Positions 18,949 to 28,994 are shown, counted from the stretch's first letter. The stretch: DNA of 64,000 nt from Pirellulaceae bacterium (GCA_026004795.1 BPJV01000002.1:496001-560000); one strand, 5' to 3'. A program made the numbers and translations. The notes: generated by a model not told the origin, from the letters alone.

Positions 18949-19250
18949 CAACTGACTACCGTTCTCACTTCCCGCTCTTGGCAGAACAGTCGACCGGTCA
19001 ATCGTTGTGCGATGATACCGGAAGATTTTGCAGTTGCAATTCCCATCGACGGCTTTGAGGCGGTCGACGACCATCTCCACCGGTTGACCATCACCTACCA
19101 TCGCCTGCTGGTGCTAGCCGTCGGCCAATAGCCAGCGTTTTCCTTTTGGTGCCCCCGAGGCTCGCGCCTGCTGACGTTGCAGGCGGTTTGCTCGCAGCGG
19201 AAACTTGCGTCCCCACGAGCCCTCTTGGCCCAGCGCCCCATCGGCCAGAT
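18949..19250. other. Intergenic stretch, nothing certain
   Basis: This holds the upstream region of the FabZ-like gene and the end region of the second sulfatase. No clear repeat or gene seen. Confidence 0.4.
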
Positions 19251-20693
19251 TTACCGCGGTTGTTGGTGGCGCGGGAATCGTGACCAGTCCGGGTATACGG
19301 GCCGCACTCTGGTATCTCGGGATCCTTTATTGACCGGGGCAGGAGGTGCCTCGGCAATCAGGGCTGCCAACTGCTTACGTGCCGCCTCGCCTTCGATACC
19401 GGCCAATCCCCACCGCAGGTCGTGTTGTTCAAATAGGTCGCCTCCCCCAACGTCGAAAAACCGACCGTCCCGGTAGAGTTTAAACCTTTGCGTGCGGATG
19501 AATTGCCCGGGCTCTTGCCCCCAATACGGCTGATAGTGGCAGAAGACCCACTGCCGTCCCACCTGGCTGTGCCCCAACAAAGTCGGCAAAAAGCTGATCC
19601 CATCCCGAGGATCCGATGGATGGAGTTCCATTCCAGCGACCTGGGCCAGCGTTGGGTACACGTCCGTAAAGTCGACGAGCAGGTCACTCGTTTGCCCCGA
19701 TGCGATATGATCCGGCCACACCGCAATCAACGGGACGTGGGTTCCCATGTCCGTCATCAGGCCTTTGCCTCCGGGGATCGTCATCCCATTCCAGGTCGAC
19801 GTGATGCGACGATTCGTTCCGTTATCCGCGGTGAATAGTATGAGCGTGTTGTGGGCAATTCCCAGCTCAGCGACCTTCGCGCGTATACGCCCCACGATCT
19901 CGTCCATATAAGCCACCATCGCCACAAAGTTCTCCTTCCTCTCGCCAGCGACGGCCTTGTTGGCATCGTGGGATCGGGGACGCTGTCCCATGGTGCGCGG
20001 TGTGGGCACGAAAGGATCGTGAACCAGAAGCATGGGATAGTAGATGAAGAAGGGCCCATCCTGGTGCCGCTGCATAAAATCACAGACAAATTCACACATC
20101 ATGTCGGGGCCATACTTGGTGGCGTTATCCTCGCTGGAGAGCAGGCGTCCGTTGTGCTCCAACACGGGGCTCCAATAGCGCTCGCCGCCCCCCTCCTGCA
20201 CCCCTTTTCCCCGCGTCAACTGCCACAACAGGTACTCGTCAAACCCCGCCTCGTAGGGACGCTGGTTGCTGTCGTGACCGGGAAGCCGGTTGGCTAACCC
20301 GTTGAGCTGCCATTTTCCAGCAATTGCTGTGTGATACCCCGCCTCCTTCAGCTTGTGGGCAAACGTGCGCTCGTCGGGTGCCAGGTACCCGAAATGCGTG
20401 TAGTTGCGGAAATTGTACTTGCCGGTCATGATCTGCACCCGGGACGGGGTGCACAGTGGCGTGGCATAGCAATGATGGAACCGCATTCCATCGTCGGCCA
20501 TCTGATCCAAGTGGGGTGTCGTATAGTCCTCGGCCCCATAACATCCGATCGCTTCCCAACCGATGTCGTCAGCCATGATCAGAATGATATTGGGACGGTC
20601 CGCCGCCCTCGCGCCACGAAGGATCAACACGACGGCTACCCATGCCGCCAGCCTTAACGTTCGGATCAGCGACACCCCTTTCTTTCCCCCCAT
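19251..20693 (-). CDS. Secreted sulfatase (formylglycine type)
   Basis: The 480-residue product has a signal peptide (LIRTLRLAAWVAVVLILRGARA), metal ligands IMADD (42-43), and the canonical signature CTPSRVQIMTGKYNFRN with Cys81 as the formylglycine precursor. LILFTADNGTNRRITS and the KGLMTDMGTHVPLI segment complete the S1 core. It should hydrolyse sulfate esters in the periplasm or outside the cell. The ATG at 20693 (MGGKKGVSLIRT) places the signal peptide correctly. The longer reading to 20813 adds an unlikely leader. There is no anaerobic-type Ser. The substrate is unknown, but sulfated polysaccharides are the usual targets in planctomycetes. The frame is intact, unlike the first sulfatase. 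Confidence 0.93.
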   Translation of the reverse strand: MGGKKGVSLIRTLRLAAWVAVVLILRGARAADRPNIILIMADDIGWEAIGCYGAEDYTTPHLDQMADDGMRFHHCYATPLCTPSRVQIMTGKYNFRNYTHFGYLAPDERTFAHKLKEAGYHTAIAGKWQLNGLANRLPGHDSNQRPYEAGFDEYLLWQLTRGKGVQEGGGERYWSPVLEHNGRLLSSEDNATKYGPDMMCEFVCDFMQRHQDGPFFIYYPMLLVHDPFVPTPRTMGQRPRSHDANKAVAGERKENFVAMVAYMDEIVGRIRAKVAELGIAHNTLILFTADNGTNRRITSTWNGMTIPGGKGLMTDMGTHVPLIAVWPDHIASGQTSDLLVDFTDVYPTLAQVAGMELHPSDPRDGISFLPTLLGHSQVGRQWVFCHYQPYWGQEPGQFIRTQRFKLYRDGRFFDVGGGDLFEQHDLRWGLAGIEGEAARKQLAALIAEAPPAPVNKGSRDTRVRPVYPDWSRFPRHQQPR

Positions 20694-20983
20694 GACTCGC
20701 CCTCGCCTTTCTGCCTTTGAATCCAGCCTTTGCGTTTCGGCATCGACCACCACCGTCGCTCCCTTTACGGAGGCTACCTCTCCGCGACAGAGGGCCGATC
20801 GCCAGCCAACCATTGTAGCCCGACAGTAACGCTGGATGTGGCGTCACCGCCGCGCGAGGCGACTTGGACCGCCCCCCGCGGGGGAGCCTAGGCGAATTGG
20901 CCACCTACGGTTAACTTATCCCCAACAGGTCGTGCCACGGACGGGTGGCACGTTTCAATGCACCTAAGAATGAGCCAGGTTTC

Positions 20984-22324
20984 ATGCTGAGCAATTGGAC
21001 ACCCGACTCCTGGAAAAAATGCCCGGCGGCACAGCAACCCGCCTATGCCGACGTCGGAGAGCTGAACGAGGTGCTCGCCGTCCTGCGCCGCTTGCCACCG
21101 CTGGTGACCAGCTGGGAGATCGATCGGCTGCGCGAACAGATGGCCGAGGCGCAGCGGCGTGAGGCCTGGGTGCTACAGGGAGGAGATTGTGCCGAGTCCT
21201 TTCTGGACTGCACCGCAGAGACGATTGCGAGCAAAATTAAAGTCTTGCTGCAGATGAGCCTTGTGCTGCTCTTTCGGTCCAAGCGGCGCATCATTCGCAT
21301 CGGTCGCATCGCCGGTCAGTATGCAAAACCTCGGAGCAACGATTTCGAACGGCGCGATGGTGTCGAATTGCCCTCCTATCGTGGGGACTTGATCAACCGG
21401 GCCGCGTTTACAGCCGAACATCGGCATCACGATCCGGCACTCTTGCTGCGAGGCTACGAACGCGCCGCGCTTACTCTCAACTTTATTCGTGGGTTGAGTG
21501 AAGGTGGGTTTGCCGATTTGCATCACCCAGAAAACTGGGATCTCGATTTTGTGGCCAACAGCCCCGAGTGCGAAAAGTACCATGAGCTAGTACGATCGCT
21601 TCGCGACGCCCTCGCCTTCATCGATACCATCTCCCCCACGCCCCGGCGCGAATTGGAGCGAGTCGATTTCTACACCTCGCACGAAGCCCTCCACCTGGCC
21701 TTCGAACACGCCCTGACGCGACAAAGCGTGCGCGGAACCGGATGGTACAATCTGGGAACGCACTTCCCGTGGATCGGCGAGCGAACCAGGGACGTCCACG
21801 GAGCCCACGTCGAACTGTTGCGAGGTATTCGCAATCCCATTGGTATCAAACTGGGACCACGCGTCACCGGTGAAGAAGTGATCGATTTGCTCCGCATCCT
21901 AAACCCCCAAAATGAACCTGGACGGATCACACTCATCCACCGCATGGGGCATGCGGCAATCGGTACTGCGCTGCCACCACTGATCGAAGCGGTCAACGAG
22001 GCGAAGCGTCCGGTACTCTGGGCCTGCGATCCGATGCACGGCAACACGGTCACCACCGAAGACGGTAAGAAAACACGAAAGTTCGACGACATTTTGGGGG
22101 AACTGAACCAGGCCTTCCACATCCATCGCCACTGCGGCTCATGGCTCGGTGGCGTCCATCTCGAGTTGACCGGGGAACGGGTGACCGAATGCATTGGGGG
22201 TTCCAGCGGCCTTACGGAAGACGATCTAGGCGCCGCGTACAACTCGTTCTGCGACCCGCGATTGAATTACGAGCAAGCGATGGAGATCGCCTTCGCCATC
22301 GCCGATCGCATCAGCCAATCGTGA
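20984..22324 (+). CDS. Class II 3-deoxy-7-phosphoheptulonate (DAHP) synthase
   Basis: DAHP synthase joins phosphoenolpyruvate and erythrose 4-phosphate in the first step of the shikimate pathway. Class II (plant/actinobacterial) features are clear: WTPDSWKKCPAAQQPAY, EAWVLQGGDCAESF, KRRIIRIGRIAGQYAKPRS, LPSYRGDLIN, FYTSHEALHLAFE and a late VLWACDPMHGNT. I chose the ATG at 20984 (MLSNWTPDSW), which matches the family N-terminus; the GTG at 20945 is an alternative. The length of 446 residues is normal. It stands alone and diverges from the sulfatase. Aromatic feedback regulation cannot be judged. Confidence 0.95.
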   Translation: MLSNWTPDSWKKCPAAQQPAYADVGELNEVLAVLRRLPPLVTSWEIDRLREQMAEAQRREAWVLQGGDCAESFLDCTAETIASKIKVLLQMSLVLLFRSKRRIIRIGRIAGQYAKPRSNDFERRDGVELPSYRGDLINRAAFTAEHRHHDPALLLRGYERAALTLNFIRGLSEGGFADLHHPENWDLDFVANSPECEKYHELVRSLRDALAFIDTISPTPRRELERVDFYTSHEALHLAFEHALTRQSVRGTGWYNLGTHFPWIGERTRDVHGAHVELLRGIRNPIGIKLGPRVTGEEVIDLLRILNPQNEPGRITLIHRMGHAAIGTALPPLIEAVNEAKRPVLWACDPMHGNTVTTEDGKKTRKFDDILGELNQAFHIHRHCGSWLGGVHLELTGERVTECIGGSSGLTEDDLGAAYNSFCDPRLNYEQAMEIAFAIADRISQS

Positions 22325-22445
22325 ACCCCTCCTTTGCGGTGAACAGCTGTACCCCGCAAGGTGGATCATTGACTCTGTGGCGGCTATGCTAGGTGGCAGT
22401 GTCGATATCGCCTCCTCGCATGACTGTTAGCAAAGGGTTCCTCCA

Positions 22446-23066
22446 ATGTTGCATCGCTTCCCATTCCTGACGACGCTTGTTCTCTTGACCGTCACCTTGG
22501 TTGCTTCCCAAGAACCAGTCCACGGCCAGCAGCCCCTGACGGACCCGGACCCCTATCTCTCCCGACCGTGCGATCTGACCGGGGAGGTCCCCTACGTGGT
22601 CTTACACGGCGGAACCACCTTGGAACAGGCCGTAGAATGCCTCGAAGCGTGGTGTGATAACTACTGCTGCGAAGAGGAGGAACGTGCCAAGAACTCTGGT
22701 ACCGGTTGCCAAAACCAATACTGTGGCGACATCGAAGGGCCATACTGGAGTTCAGAACCGCCGATAGATGGCGTGGAGATTATCTGCCCCAACGCCTCAA
22801 CAGAGACACCCCCTCAAGCGGTACGGCGATCCTCCGCGGGAGGCCGATGGTATGTCGAAGTGCGCGTCCGTTGTCGCGATGGCGTATGCTTCACGGTCCG
22901 TGAACGGGGGCATACCTACCAGCAAGCTTGGGCCAAGGCTAAATCGACCGCGCGCACCGTCGCACCATCGTTGGGTTGTGACTGCATCTGCTCCTATTGT
23001 ATTCGGGTACTGGAAAAACCGTGCTGCCCCTGCCCAGCGCCACGGTGCCGATTGCTGCGACGTTAG
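22446..23066 (+). CDS. Secreted cysteine-rich hypothetical protein
   Basis: The 206-residue product begins with a signal peptide (RFPFLTTLVLLTVTLVAS) and then contains about 18 cysteines, grouped as CLEAWCDNYCC, GCQNQYC, RCRDGVC, GCDCICSYC and PCCPCPAPRC. The spacing suggests disulfide bonds or metal binding outside the cytoplasm. No known domain was recognised. The ATG at 22446 gives a textbook signal peptide. It is a single gene between the DAHP synthase and the giant kinase. Reality is supported by the signal peptide and intact frame; function unknown. Confidence 0.7.
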   Translation: MLHRFPFLTTLVLLTVTLVASQEPVHGQQPLTDPDPYLSRPCDLTGEVPYVVLHGGTTLEQAVECLEAWCDNYCCEEEERAKNSGTGCQNQYCGDIEGPYWSSEPPIDGVEIICPNASTETPPQAVRRSSAGGRWYVEVRVRCRDGVCFTVRERGHTYQQAWAKAKSTARTVAPSLGCDCICSYCIRVLEKPCCPCPAPRCRLLRR

Positions 23067-23269
23067 GACCTGCCCACACACCAGGTGACGGGCATCAGGC
23101 CACGATTAGCGGAGAAAGCGGGCGATGGTCGTCCGCTCCTCCGCGGAGCACGGCGGACTGCGCGGCAAAACACCGCTGCGCCACCGATTGCTACCCGAGA
23201 TAGACACGCCTTGGTTTCATCAATGAGCGTTTACTGCATCGCTCAACCAACATCCAACGCTGAACGCTG

Positions 23270-26200
23270 CTATGGTCGTACGGCCGACCGGGGCACGCGA
23301 TACCTCTGCACTTCTTCTTGCGTGAGGATGCGAGGCACGTGCTCTTCTGCGTAACGGAGCACGTTCTTCGGAACGAGTTGGAAGCCGTCATCATTGGGAA
23401 TACACCACCAATCGCAATGGGCTGACGTCAACTCCCATTGATCAAGGCGATTTTCCACCGTGTTGCGTGTCAAATTCGTTCCGGACATCGCCACCACCGA
23501 ATCGCCAGTCAACATATTCCACACAAAGCAATGGTTGGCACCGAATCCGACCAGTAGATCATCTCCTATGGGACGCCGTCCCAAGCCGAAAATGGGCACG
23601 CGTTGGCTAATCCACCGCAGTTGCTTGCCACTAGTCGCCTCAATCAATTGAATCTGCCCGCTGGTGGTGAGAATGGCGATCCAATCCCTCTGGCCCACCC
23701 ACCGAGCTTGAGTGGCTGAGACAGCCACCGGGAATTCTGCCAACCTGTCCCCTGTCACTCCCACCACGGTCAAGCGATCGTCGGCGTCCCTCGCCCCTCG
23801 AGCCTGACGATTCTGGTTTCGGTGAAGCACCACGGACCGCTTCCCATCGCCACGCCAAGCGGAGTCCAGAACTACCCGCGCGCCGAGTTGGAGTTCCCCA
23901 GTTTGGCGCGCGCGAAAATCATGCACGAGCAGTCGCGTGGCCTCGGCAGTGGCGGCCACAATCAATAAATGCGTTCCCGCAGGTGCCATGCGAATCTGCT
24001 TGATGTGAGCACCATCGAAAACAAGCTCCTCGATACGACGCCGCGAGGGCAGATGATAGCATGCGACGCGATCCTCCATTGCAATGGCCACCAGCGTACC
24101 ATCGTCCGAGCTAGCCCAGGATCGCCGTCGGTCTCCCGGAGTAGCGATTCGAGCGACGTGACGTCCTCCCTCTTGATAGATGTCGAGATCTCCTCTGTCT
24201 GCCTGTACGGCGATCTCTTCCCGGTCCCCTGACTCCACATACCTCGCGAATGAAACGAATTGACCATCCGCCAACAGCGGCCTGCTACTGGCACGATGCT
24301 CCAAGTCCACCTCGACCACCTGTGCGGCATCTGCCGTGAGGGCAAACACCTCTTCGCCGATCCAAAATGTAAACGAGCGTGGCGACGCCTCCAGCTCCGC
24401 AATCTGTTCCGGTTCCTGCGTGTCGAAGTCCCACCGATACACCGATGAGCCGGGCGGTGACGACGAAGACCGGGGAGCGGACGTCTGGTCGTCGGCCGGT
24501 TCGGAATCACGGTGCTTGTCAGCCAGCACCACATAGTACAGTTGACCGTTCTTGAACGACGGCAACACCTTCCCCGTCTCCGTACGTGTCAGCAGAACAT
24601 CGTTGACGGCATCGACGACGACGAAACTCCGATCGGCCCCAAACGCGGCGCGACCTGCCACCGCAGCGACTTCCTGGACGTAATTTCGGCCTAAGGGAAC
24701 TTGGCGAAGCATCCTCCGGTCAACCAAATCCCACAATTCCAGCAGCACCGATTCCTCGTTACCCGCGGCGGCGCGGACAAGCAGAATTCGATCGGAGGGC
24801 ATGGGAATCGCTTCTCGGATCAGTCCCCCAGGAAGCTCCATTGCGGAGAGTTGCTCTTGCGTGTCGATTCCCCAAGTGATCAGCTGGTTCCCGGATAGCA
24901 AATACAGCCGCTGGCCATCGGGCGACAGGCGACAAATCGACACGTGGAAAACCGGCAACTCCACTTCCCACTGTTCCGCGCCGTTGAGGTCGCGTACGAT
25001 GATCGAGCCGTCACGGTACCGAATTGCCAGTCGAGGCGAGGCCGCAGCCAGGGCATATTGCTGCATCCCCTGCCGCTCGTTGTCCAATCGCTCGAGCATG
25101 CCCCCCGGTCGAGAAAAGTAGAGCGCGCTGAGATCGACATACAGTAAGGCACCATCAAGTCCCGAGACGATTTCCATACGCGCGGTGCGGGCCCCTGGTA
25201 TGCTGACCTCGTGCAGTTTTTGCGTTCCCCGAGCATTCCACACAATCAGTCGCCCCGCGTTCCACAGCCACAGCTTTCCATCGGCTCCCACGCGTTGTAA
25301 CATCCCTTCTATCGTAGCAATGCGTTGTTCATTCGATCGAGAATAGACCTGCGTCGCATAACCATGCTGTTGGGAAACCAAAGCCCGTTTCCCGTCTGCC
25401 GAGATGTCCAGCACCAGGGCTCCCAACGAGGCGCTACCGGTAGCGATATGGCGACGTTGTCGGTCTGATTGGCTGGTCCAAAGATACCTATTCCCGTCTC
25501 GGTCTTCGGTCAAAAAGCGACTGGAGTGGGGATGCGTGACCAGAATTTCGATACTGTCCGCATGGCCCTTGCACCATCCGATCAGCCCCAAATCATCCGC
25601 ATCCAAGAGGGCCACGCGTGAGTACACCGGAACTGCCACGATGCTTTCTTGGTCGATCAATCCAAAATCGTTCACCGTGGCATCCACCACCCAGGTCCCT
25701 AAGCGACGATTGGCCGGCAAGGCGCGCACTTCAAACTTCGTCTGATTGATTCCCCAACTTTTCAAGTACATTCGCTGACCATCGCTACTCACCTTCCCCT
25801 CCACATTCTCCCACAGGCGAGGAAGCTGCTCGGGACGCTGCAGGTCCACCAACCACACGGTAGACGGCATTGCCTGCTGAACCAGCAAAAGGCGGTCGCC
25901 AGCGGCGAAGGTGAGCGTAGCTGCGGTGGAGGGGGAATGCAGTTGCCAAGTTCCGATCGGTGTCGCCGACTCATCAGCCACAACCACCTGCCCGTGGTGA
26001 TCGAGCATGGCGATCCACCGTCCTGTGCGGGAAACCGCTGCTGCCAAGACGGGCGAATCCTGTAGTAGCCGTTGTACGATCCTTCCTTCCCGATCCACCA
26101 GACACAACGTTTCCGATTCATCCCAGGCCAATAACCACCGCTGAGCATGGTCAGCAAAAACGTCGCCGCCGGCAGGAAGTCTGTAGCCTGGCAACTCGAA

Positions 26201-27925
26201 ACGCACCACCTCACGGCGGGTATCCCAAACCAACAACGTCGGTTGTCCCGAAGTGGACGCAGAACGCTGAGCCGGAACGCTTCGTCGAGCGGAAACGGCG
26301 ACCCAATCCCCCGTTGGGTCAAACTCCATACGGTCGACAGCGAAGTCCCATTCCCAATTGGCGATTACGGACTGCGTGGCCACATCCAGCATGGTGACGC
26401 GCGTGGACGACGCGGAATTGGAGCTAGCATCGTATAAGAGTAAACGGTCGCCCATCGGGGAATACGCCCCCACATGTTGCGGCAGAGTGCCCGCCGCCAG
26501 GACTCCGACCAGGCGATTATCGTCCATCGACTCTAGCAGGGCCCGATCGGCATCCGAGCCGGGAGCCAGACGAGCGCCGGCTAGGGCTAACGCGGTCGCT
26601 AGAGGCGGATCTTCGCTGCTTTCCAGCGACGCCTGCGCAAGCAGACGGCTGCCCTCGGCTTGCAGTCGCAAACTGCGCTCGGTCTGCATACCGCTGTTGA
26701 ATACGGCTGCCAACGTCGCCCCGAACAGGGTCGTAACAAACAACGCTGCCGCGATGCCCAAGGCAACAGCCGGCCGCAAAATGACCCAGTTGCGAAAGCG
26801 TGCCGTCCAGGTAAGCGGCCGCGCTCTCGGCTGCTCACCCCGCAGCAACCGTTCGAAATCCTCGGCCAGTTCGGCGGCCGATTGATATCGATCGGCCGGA
26901 TTCCGCTCCATGCATTTACTGATAATGATCTCTAAATCACGGGGCAAACTCGGATCGACCTCCCGGATCGGTACGGGCCGTCCGAAATTGAGCTCCCGCA
27001 GTATCTCCTTGGCCGTCCGTCCCCGCACGCTACGTTCAAGCGTAGCCAGTTCATACAAGGTTGCCCCCAGCGAATAGATGTCGCTGCGATGATCGACCAA
27101 CCCATGGTCGGTCGTCGCCAACTCGGGACTCATATAGTGCAGGGTACCGATGACGTCTCCAGTACGCGTCAGCGGCTCCGCATCCTTCATTCTGGCCAAC
27201 CCGAAATCGGTCACCCACACCTTGCCAGAAGCATCGCACAACAAGTTCGATGGCTTGATGTCGCGGTGTACCACCCCGGCTTGATGCGCGTAATCCAGGG
27301 CACGCGCGACCTGCACGCCAGTACGGGCAACGATCTGGGCAATACGCCGACCGGAACGCACACTCTTGTCCACCGCCACTTCATGCAGGAATTCACTAAG
27401 TACACCACTTTGCACCGTATGCGCCGTAGCTGACCGCTGCGCGGGGTCAGTTCCCCCCGCCGTGCTTTTCAACTCGTTCCCCAACGTCGACGCATTCTGC
27501 TTCTGCAGACGAAGCAACTGCGCAGTGCGAATGATCTGCGCTAACGTCTGCCCGTCGATCAATGGCATCGTGTAGTAGCAGACATCTGCCGATTCACCGA
27601 CATGAAAAACGGGCACGATGTTTTCATGCTGCAGCATGGCCGCCGCATGGGCTTCGTTGCGAAACCGCTGCAAACGACCTGCAGACGCCTCCCGCGTCTC
27701 CGGTAATATCTTCAGGGCCACACGCCGACGCAGTTGAACATCGTAGGCTTCATAAACGATCCCCATGCCGCCGCGCCCCAGCTCGGCGCCAATCTCGTAC
27801 CCTTCGATCGCAGGACTATCGGCGGGTCCGCGCACCGAGGTGTTAACCCGCGTAGCTTCGATGGTCGCAGTGGGATCTCCCTTCGCTGCAGCAGCCATGG
27901 CGGCCTCTCGACTCGGATCGGGCAT
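23270..27925 (-). CDS. Membrane Ser/Thr protein kinase with a large WD40-like propeller region
   Basis: The 1551-residue protein starts with a PknB-type kinase: glycine loop LGRGGMGIVYEA (49-60), Lys72, HRDIKPSN (220-227), DFG (240-242) and GTLHYMSPELA (260-270). About 50 residues (about 139-190) are inserted in the N-lobe/hinge region. One membrane helix (about 384-408) follows. The remaining 1100 residues are repeated beta-rich segments such as LLVWDTRREVVRF and LELWDLVDRRML, typical of WD40 or quinoprotein-like propellers. The kinase is cytoplasmic, so the propeller should lie across the membrane and may sense a ligand or partner. Planctomycetes carry many such kinases. The ATG at 27925 has an upstream GGGGA. 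All kinase catalytic residues are present, so activity is likely; the substrate is unknown. Confidence 0.93.
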   Translation of the reverse strand: MPDPSREAAMAAAAKGDPTATIEATRVNTSVRGPADSPAIEGYEIGAELGRGGMGIVYEAYDVQLRRRVALKILPETREASAGRLQRFRNEAHAAAMLQHENIVPVFHVGESADVCYYTMPLIDGQTLAQIIRTAQLLRLQKQNASTLGNELKSTAGGTDPAQRSATAHTVQSGVLSEFLHEVAVDKSVRSGRRIAQIVARTGVQVARALDYAHQAGVVHRDIKPSNLLCDASGKVWVTDFGLARMKDAEPLTRTGDVIGTLHYMSPELATTDHGLVDHRSDIYSLGATLYELATLERSVRGRTAKEILRELNFGRPVPIREVDPSLPRDLEIIISKCMERNPADRYQSAAELAEDFERLLRGEQPRARPLTWTARFRNWVILRPAVALGIAAALFVTTLFGATLAAVFNSGMQTERSLRLQAEGSRLLAQASLESSEDPPLATALALAGARLAPGSDADRALLESMDDNRLVGVLAAGTLPQHVGAYSPMGDRLLLYDASSNSASSTRVTMLDVATQSVIANWEWDFAVDRMEFDPTGDWVAVSARRSVPAQRSASTSGQPTLLVWDTRREVVRFELPGYRLPAGGDVFADHAQRWLLAWDESETLCLVDREGRIVQRLLQDSPVLAAAVSRTGRWIAMLDHHGQVVVADESATPIGTWQLHSPSTAATLTFAAGDRLLLVQQAMPSTVWLVDLQRPEQLPRLWENVEGKVSSDGQRMYLKSWGINQTKFEVRALPANRRLGTWVVDATVNDFGLIDQESIVAVPVYSRVALLDADDLGLIGWCKGHADSIEILVTHPHSSRFLTEDRDGNRYLWTSQSDRQRRHIATGSASLGALVLDISADGKRALVSQQHGYATQVYSRSNEQRIATIEGMLQRVGADGKLWLWNAGRLIVWNARGTQKLHEVSIPGARTARMEIVSGLDGALLYVDLSALYFSRPGGMLERLDNERQGMQQYALAAASPRLAIRYRDGSIIVRDLNGAEQWEVELPVFHVSICRLSPDGQRLYLLSGNQLITWGIDTQEQLSAMELPGGLIREAIPMPSDRILLVRAAAGNEESVLLELWDLVDRRMLRQVPLGRNYVQEVAAVAGRAAFGADRSFVVVDAVNDVLLTRTETGKVLPSFKNGQLYYVVLADKHRDSEPADDQTSAPRSSSSPPGSSVYRWDFDTQEPEQIAELEASPRSFTFWIGEEVFALTADAAQVVEVDLEHRASSRPLLADGQFVSFARYVESGDREEIAVQADRGDLDIYQEGGRHVARIATPGDRRRSWASSDDGTLVAIAMEDRVACYHLPSRRRIEELVFDGAHIKQIRMAPAGTHLLIVAATAEATRLLVHDFRARQTGELQLGARVVLDSAWRGDGKRSVVLHRNQNRQARGARDADDRLTVVGVTGDRLAEFPVAVSATQARWVGQRDWIAILTTSGQIQLIEATSGKQLRWISQRVPIFGLGRRPIGDDLLVGFGANHCFVWNMLTGDSVVAMSGTNLTRNTVENRLDQWELTSAHCDWWCIPNDDGFQLVPKNVLRYAEEHVPRILTQEEVQRYRVPRSAVRP

Positions 27926-28236
27926 GTTTCCGTCCCCTTACGGCATCGATCAAAACTAGCCAGCAGTCCCGCAGGACCTTACCCCCGCCGTGGTGACTAA
28001 CCTACTCCAGTAGACGGGTAAACCCATTGTAAGACGTCCCACCCGCAGAACACACCCCCCGCAAGTAGTGCTAAATGGTTTTACAAAAAAAAGCAGGCTG
28101 CCGAACGCAACCTGCTTCCACGAGTCTTTTCCCTTGTTGTCGCCGTCTGGTGAAGCCCCAGAGCAACGCCAGCGGACCTCAATTCCTCTCAGAAAGGCTC
28201 TCCTAATCCAAAAGGAAAGGGGCCCGTCCTCATCGA
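27926..28236. other. Intergenic stretch with terminator
   Basis: Apart from the terminator at 28085-28117, no gene or repeat was recognised. Confidence 0.5.
28085..28117 (-). terminator. Rho-independent terminator of the HMA lipoprotein gene
   Basis: On the minus strand the arms AAGCAGG and CCTGCTT, extended by TGC/GCA across a T-G mismatch, close a GTTCG loop and are followed by eight T residues (T at 28085-28092). It lies about 120 bp after the lipoprotein stop at 28237. Confidence 0.8.
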
Positions 28237-28905
28237 CTAGTTGGCAACGGTCGCTTCATAATTCGCCTTGCTCAATGCCGTGATGGCTTGCGAGATGTCG
28301 AAGCCATCCTTGACCTTCAACTCAACAACTCGCTTGCGAATCTCCCCCTCGGGCGTTCCCTCAGGTTGCTTCGCCAGTTCGACCTCTTCCACCCCCGGAA
28401 CCTTCGCCAAGGTTTTCTTTACCGCAGGGTAGCACGAGTAGGGGCACATCATATCGGGAACTTCTAAACGGACCGTGGATACCAGCCGTGCAGCTCTGTT
28501 GGCCCCTGCTTGCGCTGATTCCTCGTCACTACCGCTCGCTTCACCCCCTTCAGTTGCCTCACCGGTAGCAGGTTCTTCTGCGTCGCTGCCTGCTTCTTGC
28601 GAACTTGCACCGGCATCCTCTGAACTCCCCTCAGTTCCTTCCGCAGCCTCCACCGCCGGGGCCTCTTCACCCTCAGAAGCGTGCTCGTCCCCCTCATGCA
28701 CATGCCCGTCGGCATGATCATGAGCCGCATCATCGGCGTGATCCCCAGGCGCCGCTGCTGTGGTACCACTGGTGGTTGTCCCGCTTGTTACCGTCGTTCC
28801 ACTAGTGGTCGTGGTCGGAGTTATTTCGGGGATCGTTTCGTCCGGTTTTTTGCACCCCAGCGTCACTGCCGCCAACAACATCAAACCCCAAGCAAACGTA
28901 CGCAT
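28237..28905 (-). CDS. Lipoprotein with acidic/His-rich linker and C-terminal heavy-metal-associated (HMA-like) domain
   Basis: The 222-residue product has a lipobox LLAAVTLGC (Cys18), a Thr/Ser/Gly stretch, then a Glu/Ala/His-rich linker containing DHADDAAHDHADGHVHEGDEH. The C-terminus is an HMA-like domain with MMCPYSCYPAVKKTLAKVPGVEEVEL, where Cys154 and Cys158 form CPYSC rather than the usual CxxC. HMA domains bind Cu+ or other soft metals. Together with the His cluster this suggests a periplasm- or surface-anchored metal binder, though this is inference. I chose the ATG at 28905 (MRTFAWGLML), which gives a proper lipoprotein signal. The palindrome at 28983-28994 lies upstream. Confidence 0.85.
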   Translation of the reverse strand: MRTFAWGLMLLAAVTLGCKKPDETIPEITPTTTTSGTTVTSGTTTSGTTAAAPGDHADDAAHDHADGHVHEGDEHASEGEEAPAVEAAEGTEGSSEDAGASSQEAGSDAEEPATGEATEGGEASGSDEESAQAGANRAARLVSTVRLEVPDMMCPYSCYPAVKKTLAKVPGVEEVELAKQPEGTPEGEIRKRVVELKVKDGFDISQAITALSKANYEATVAN

Positions 28906-28982
28906 CGAATTCTTCTCCTGGTAAAGTGTGTGCAGGCCTAGCATTGCCTGCGTCGAACAACCGTTTTTGCGCTGAACCCATC

Positions 28983-28994
28983 TACGTTAACGTA
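28983..28994. promoter_or_regulatory. 12-bp perfect palindrome upstream of the HMA lipoprotein gene
   Basis: TACGTTAACGTA is a perfect 12-bp palindrome 78 bp upstream of the lipoprotein start (28905). It could be an operator for a dimeric regulator, but there is no second copy nearby and no regulator gene adjacent. Confidence 0.35.

Noticed and set aside
20916-20924. Single DnaA-box-like TTATCCCCA upstream of the DAHP synthase gene
   Set aside because: It has one mismatch to the consensus and no second box was found nearby, so an origin cannot be supported.
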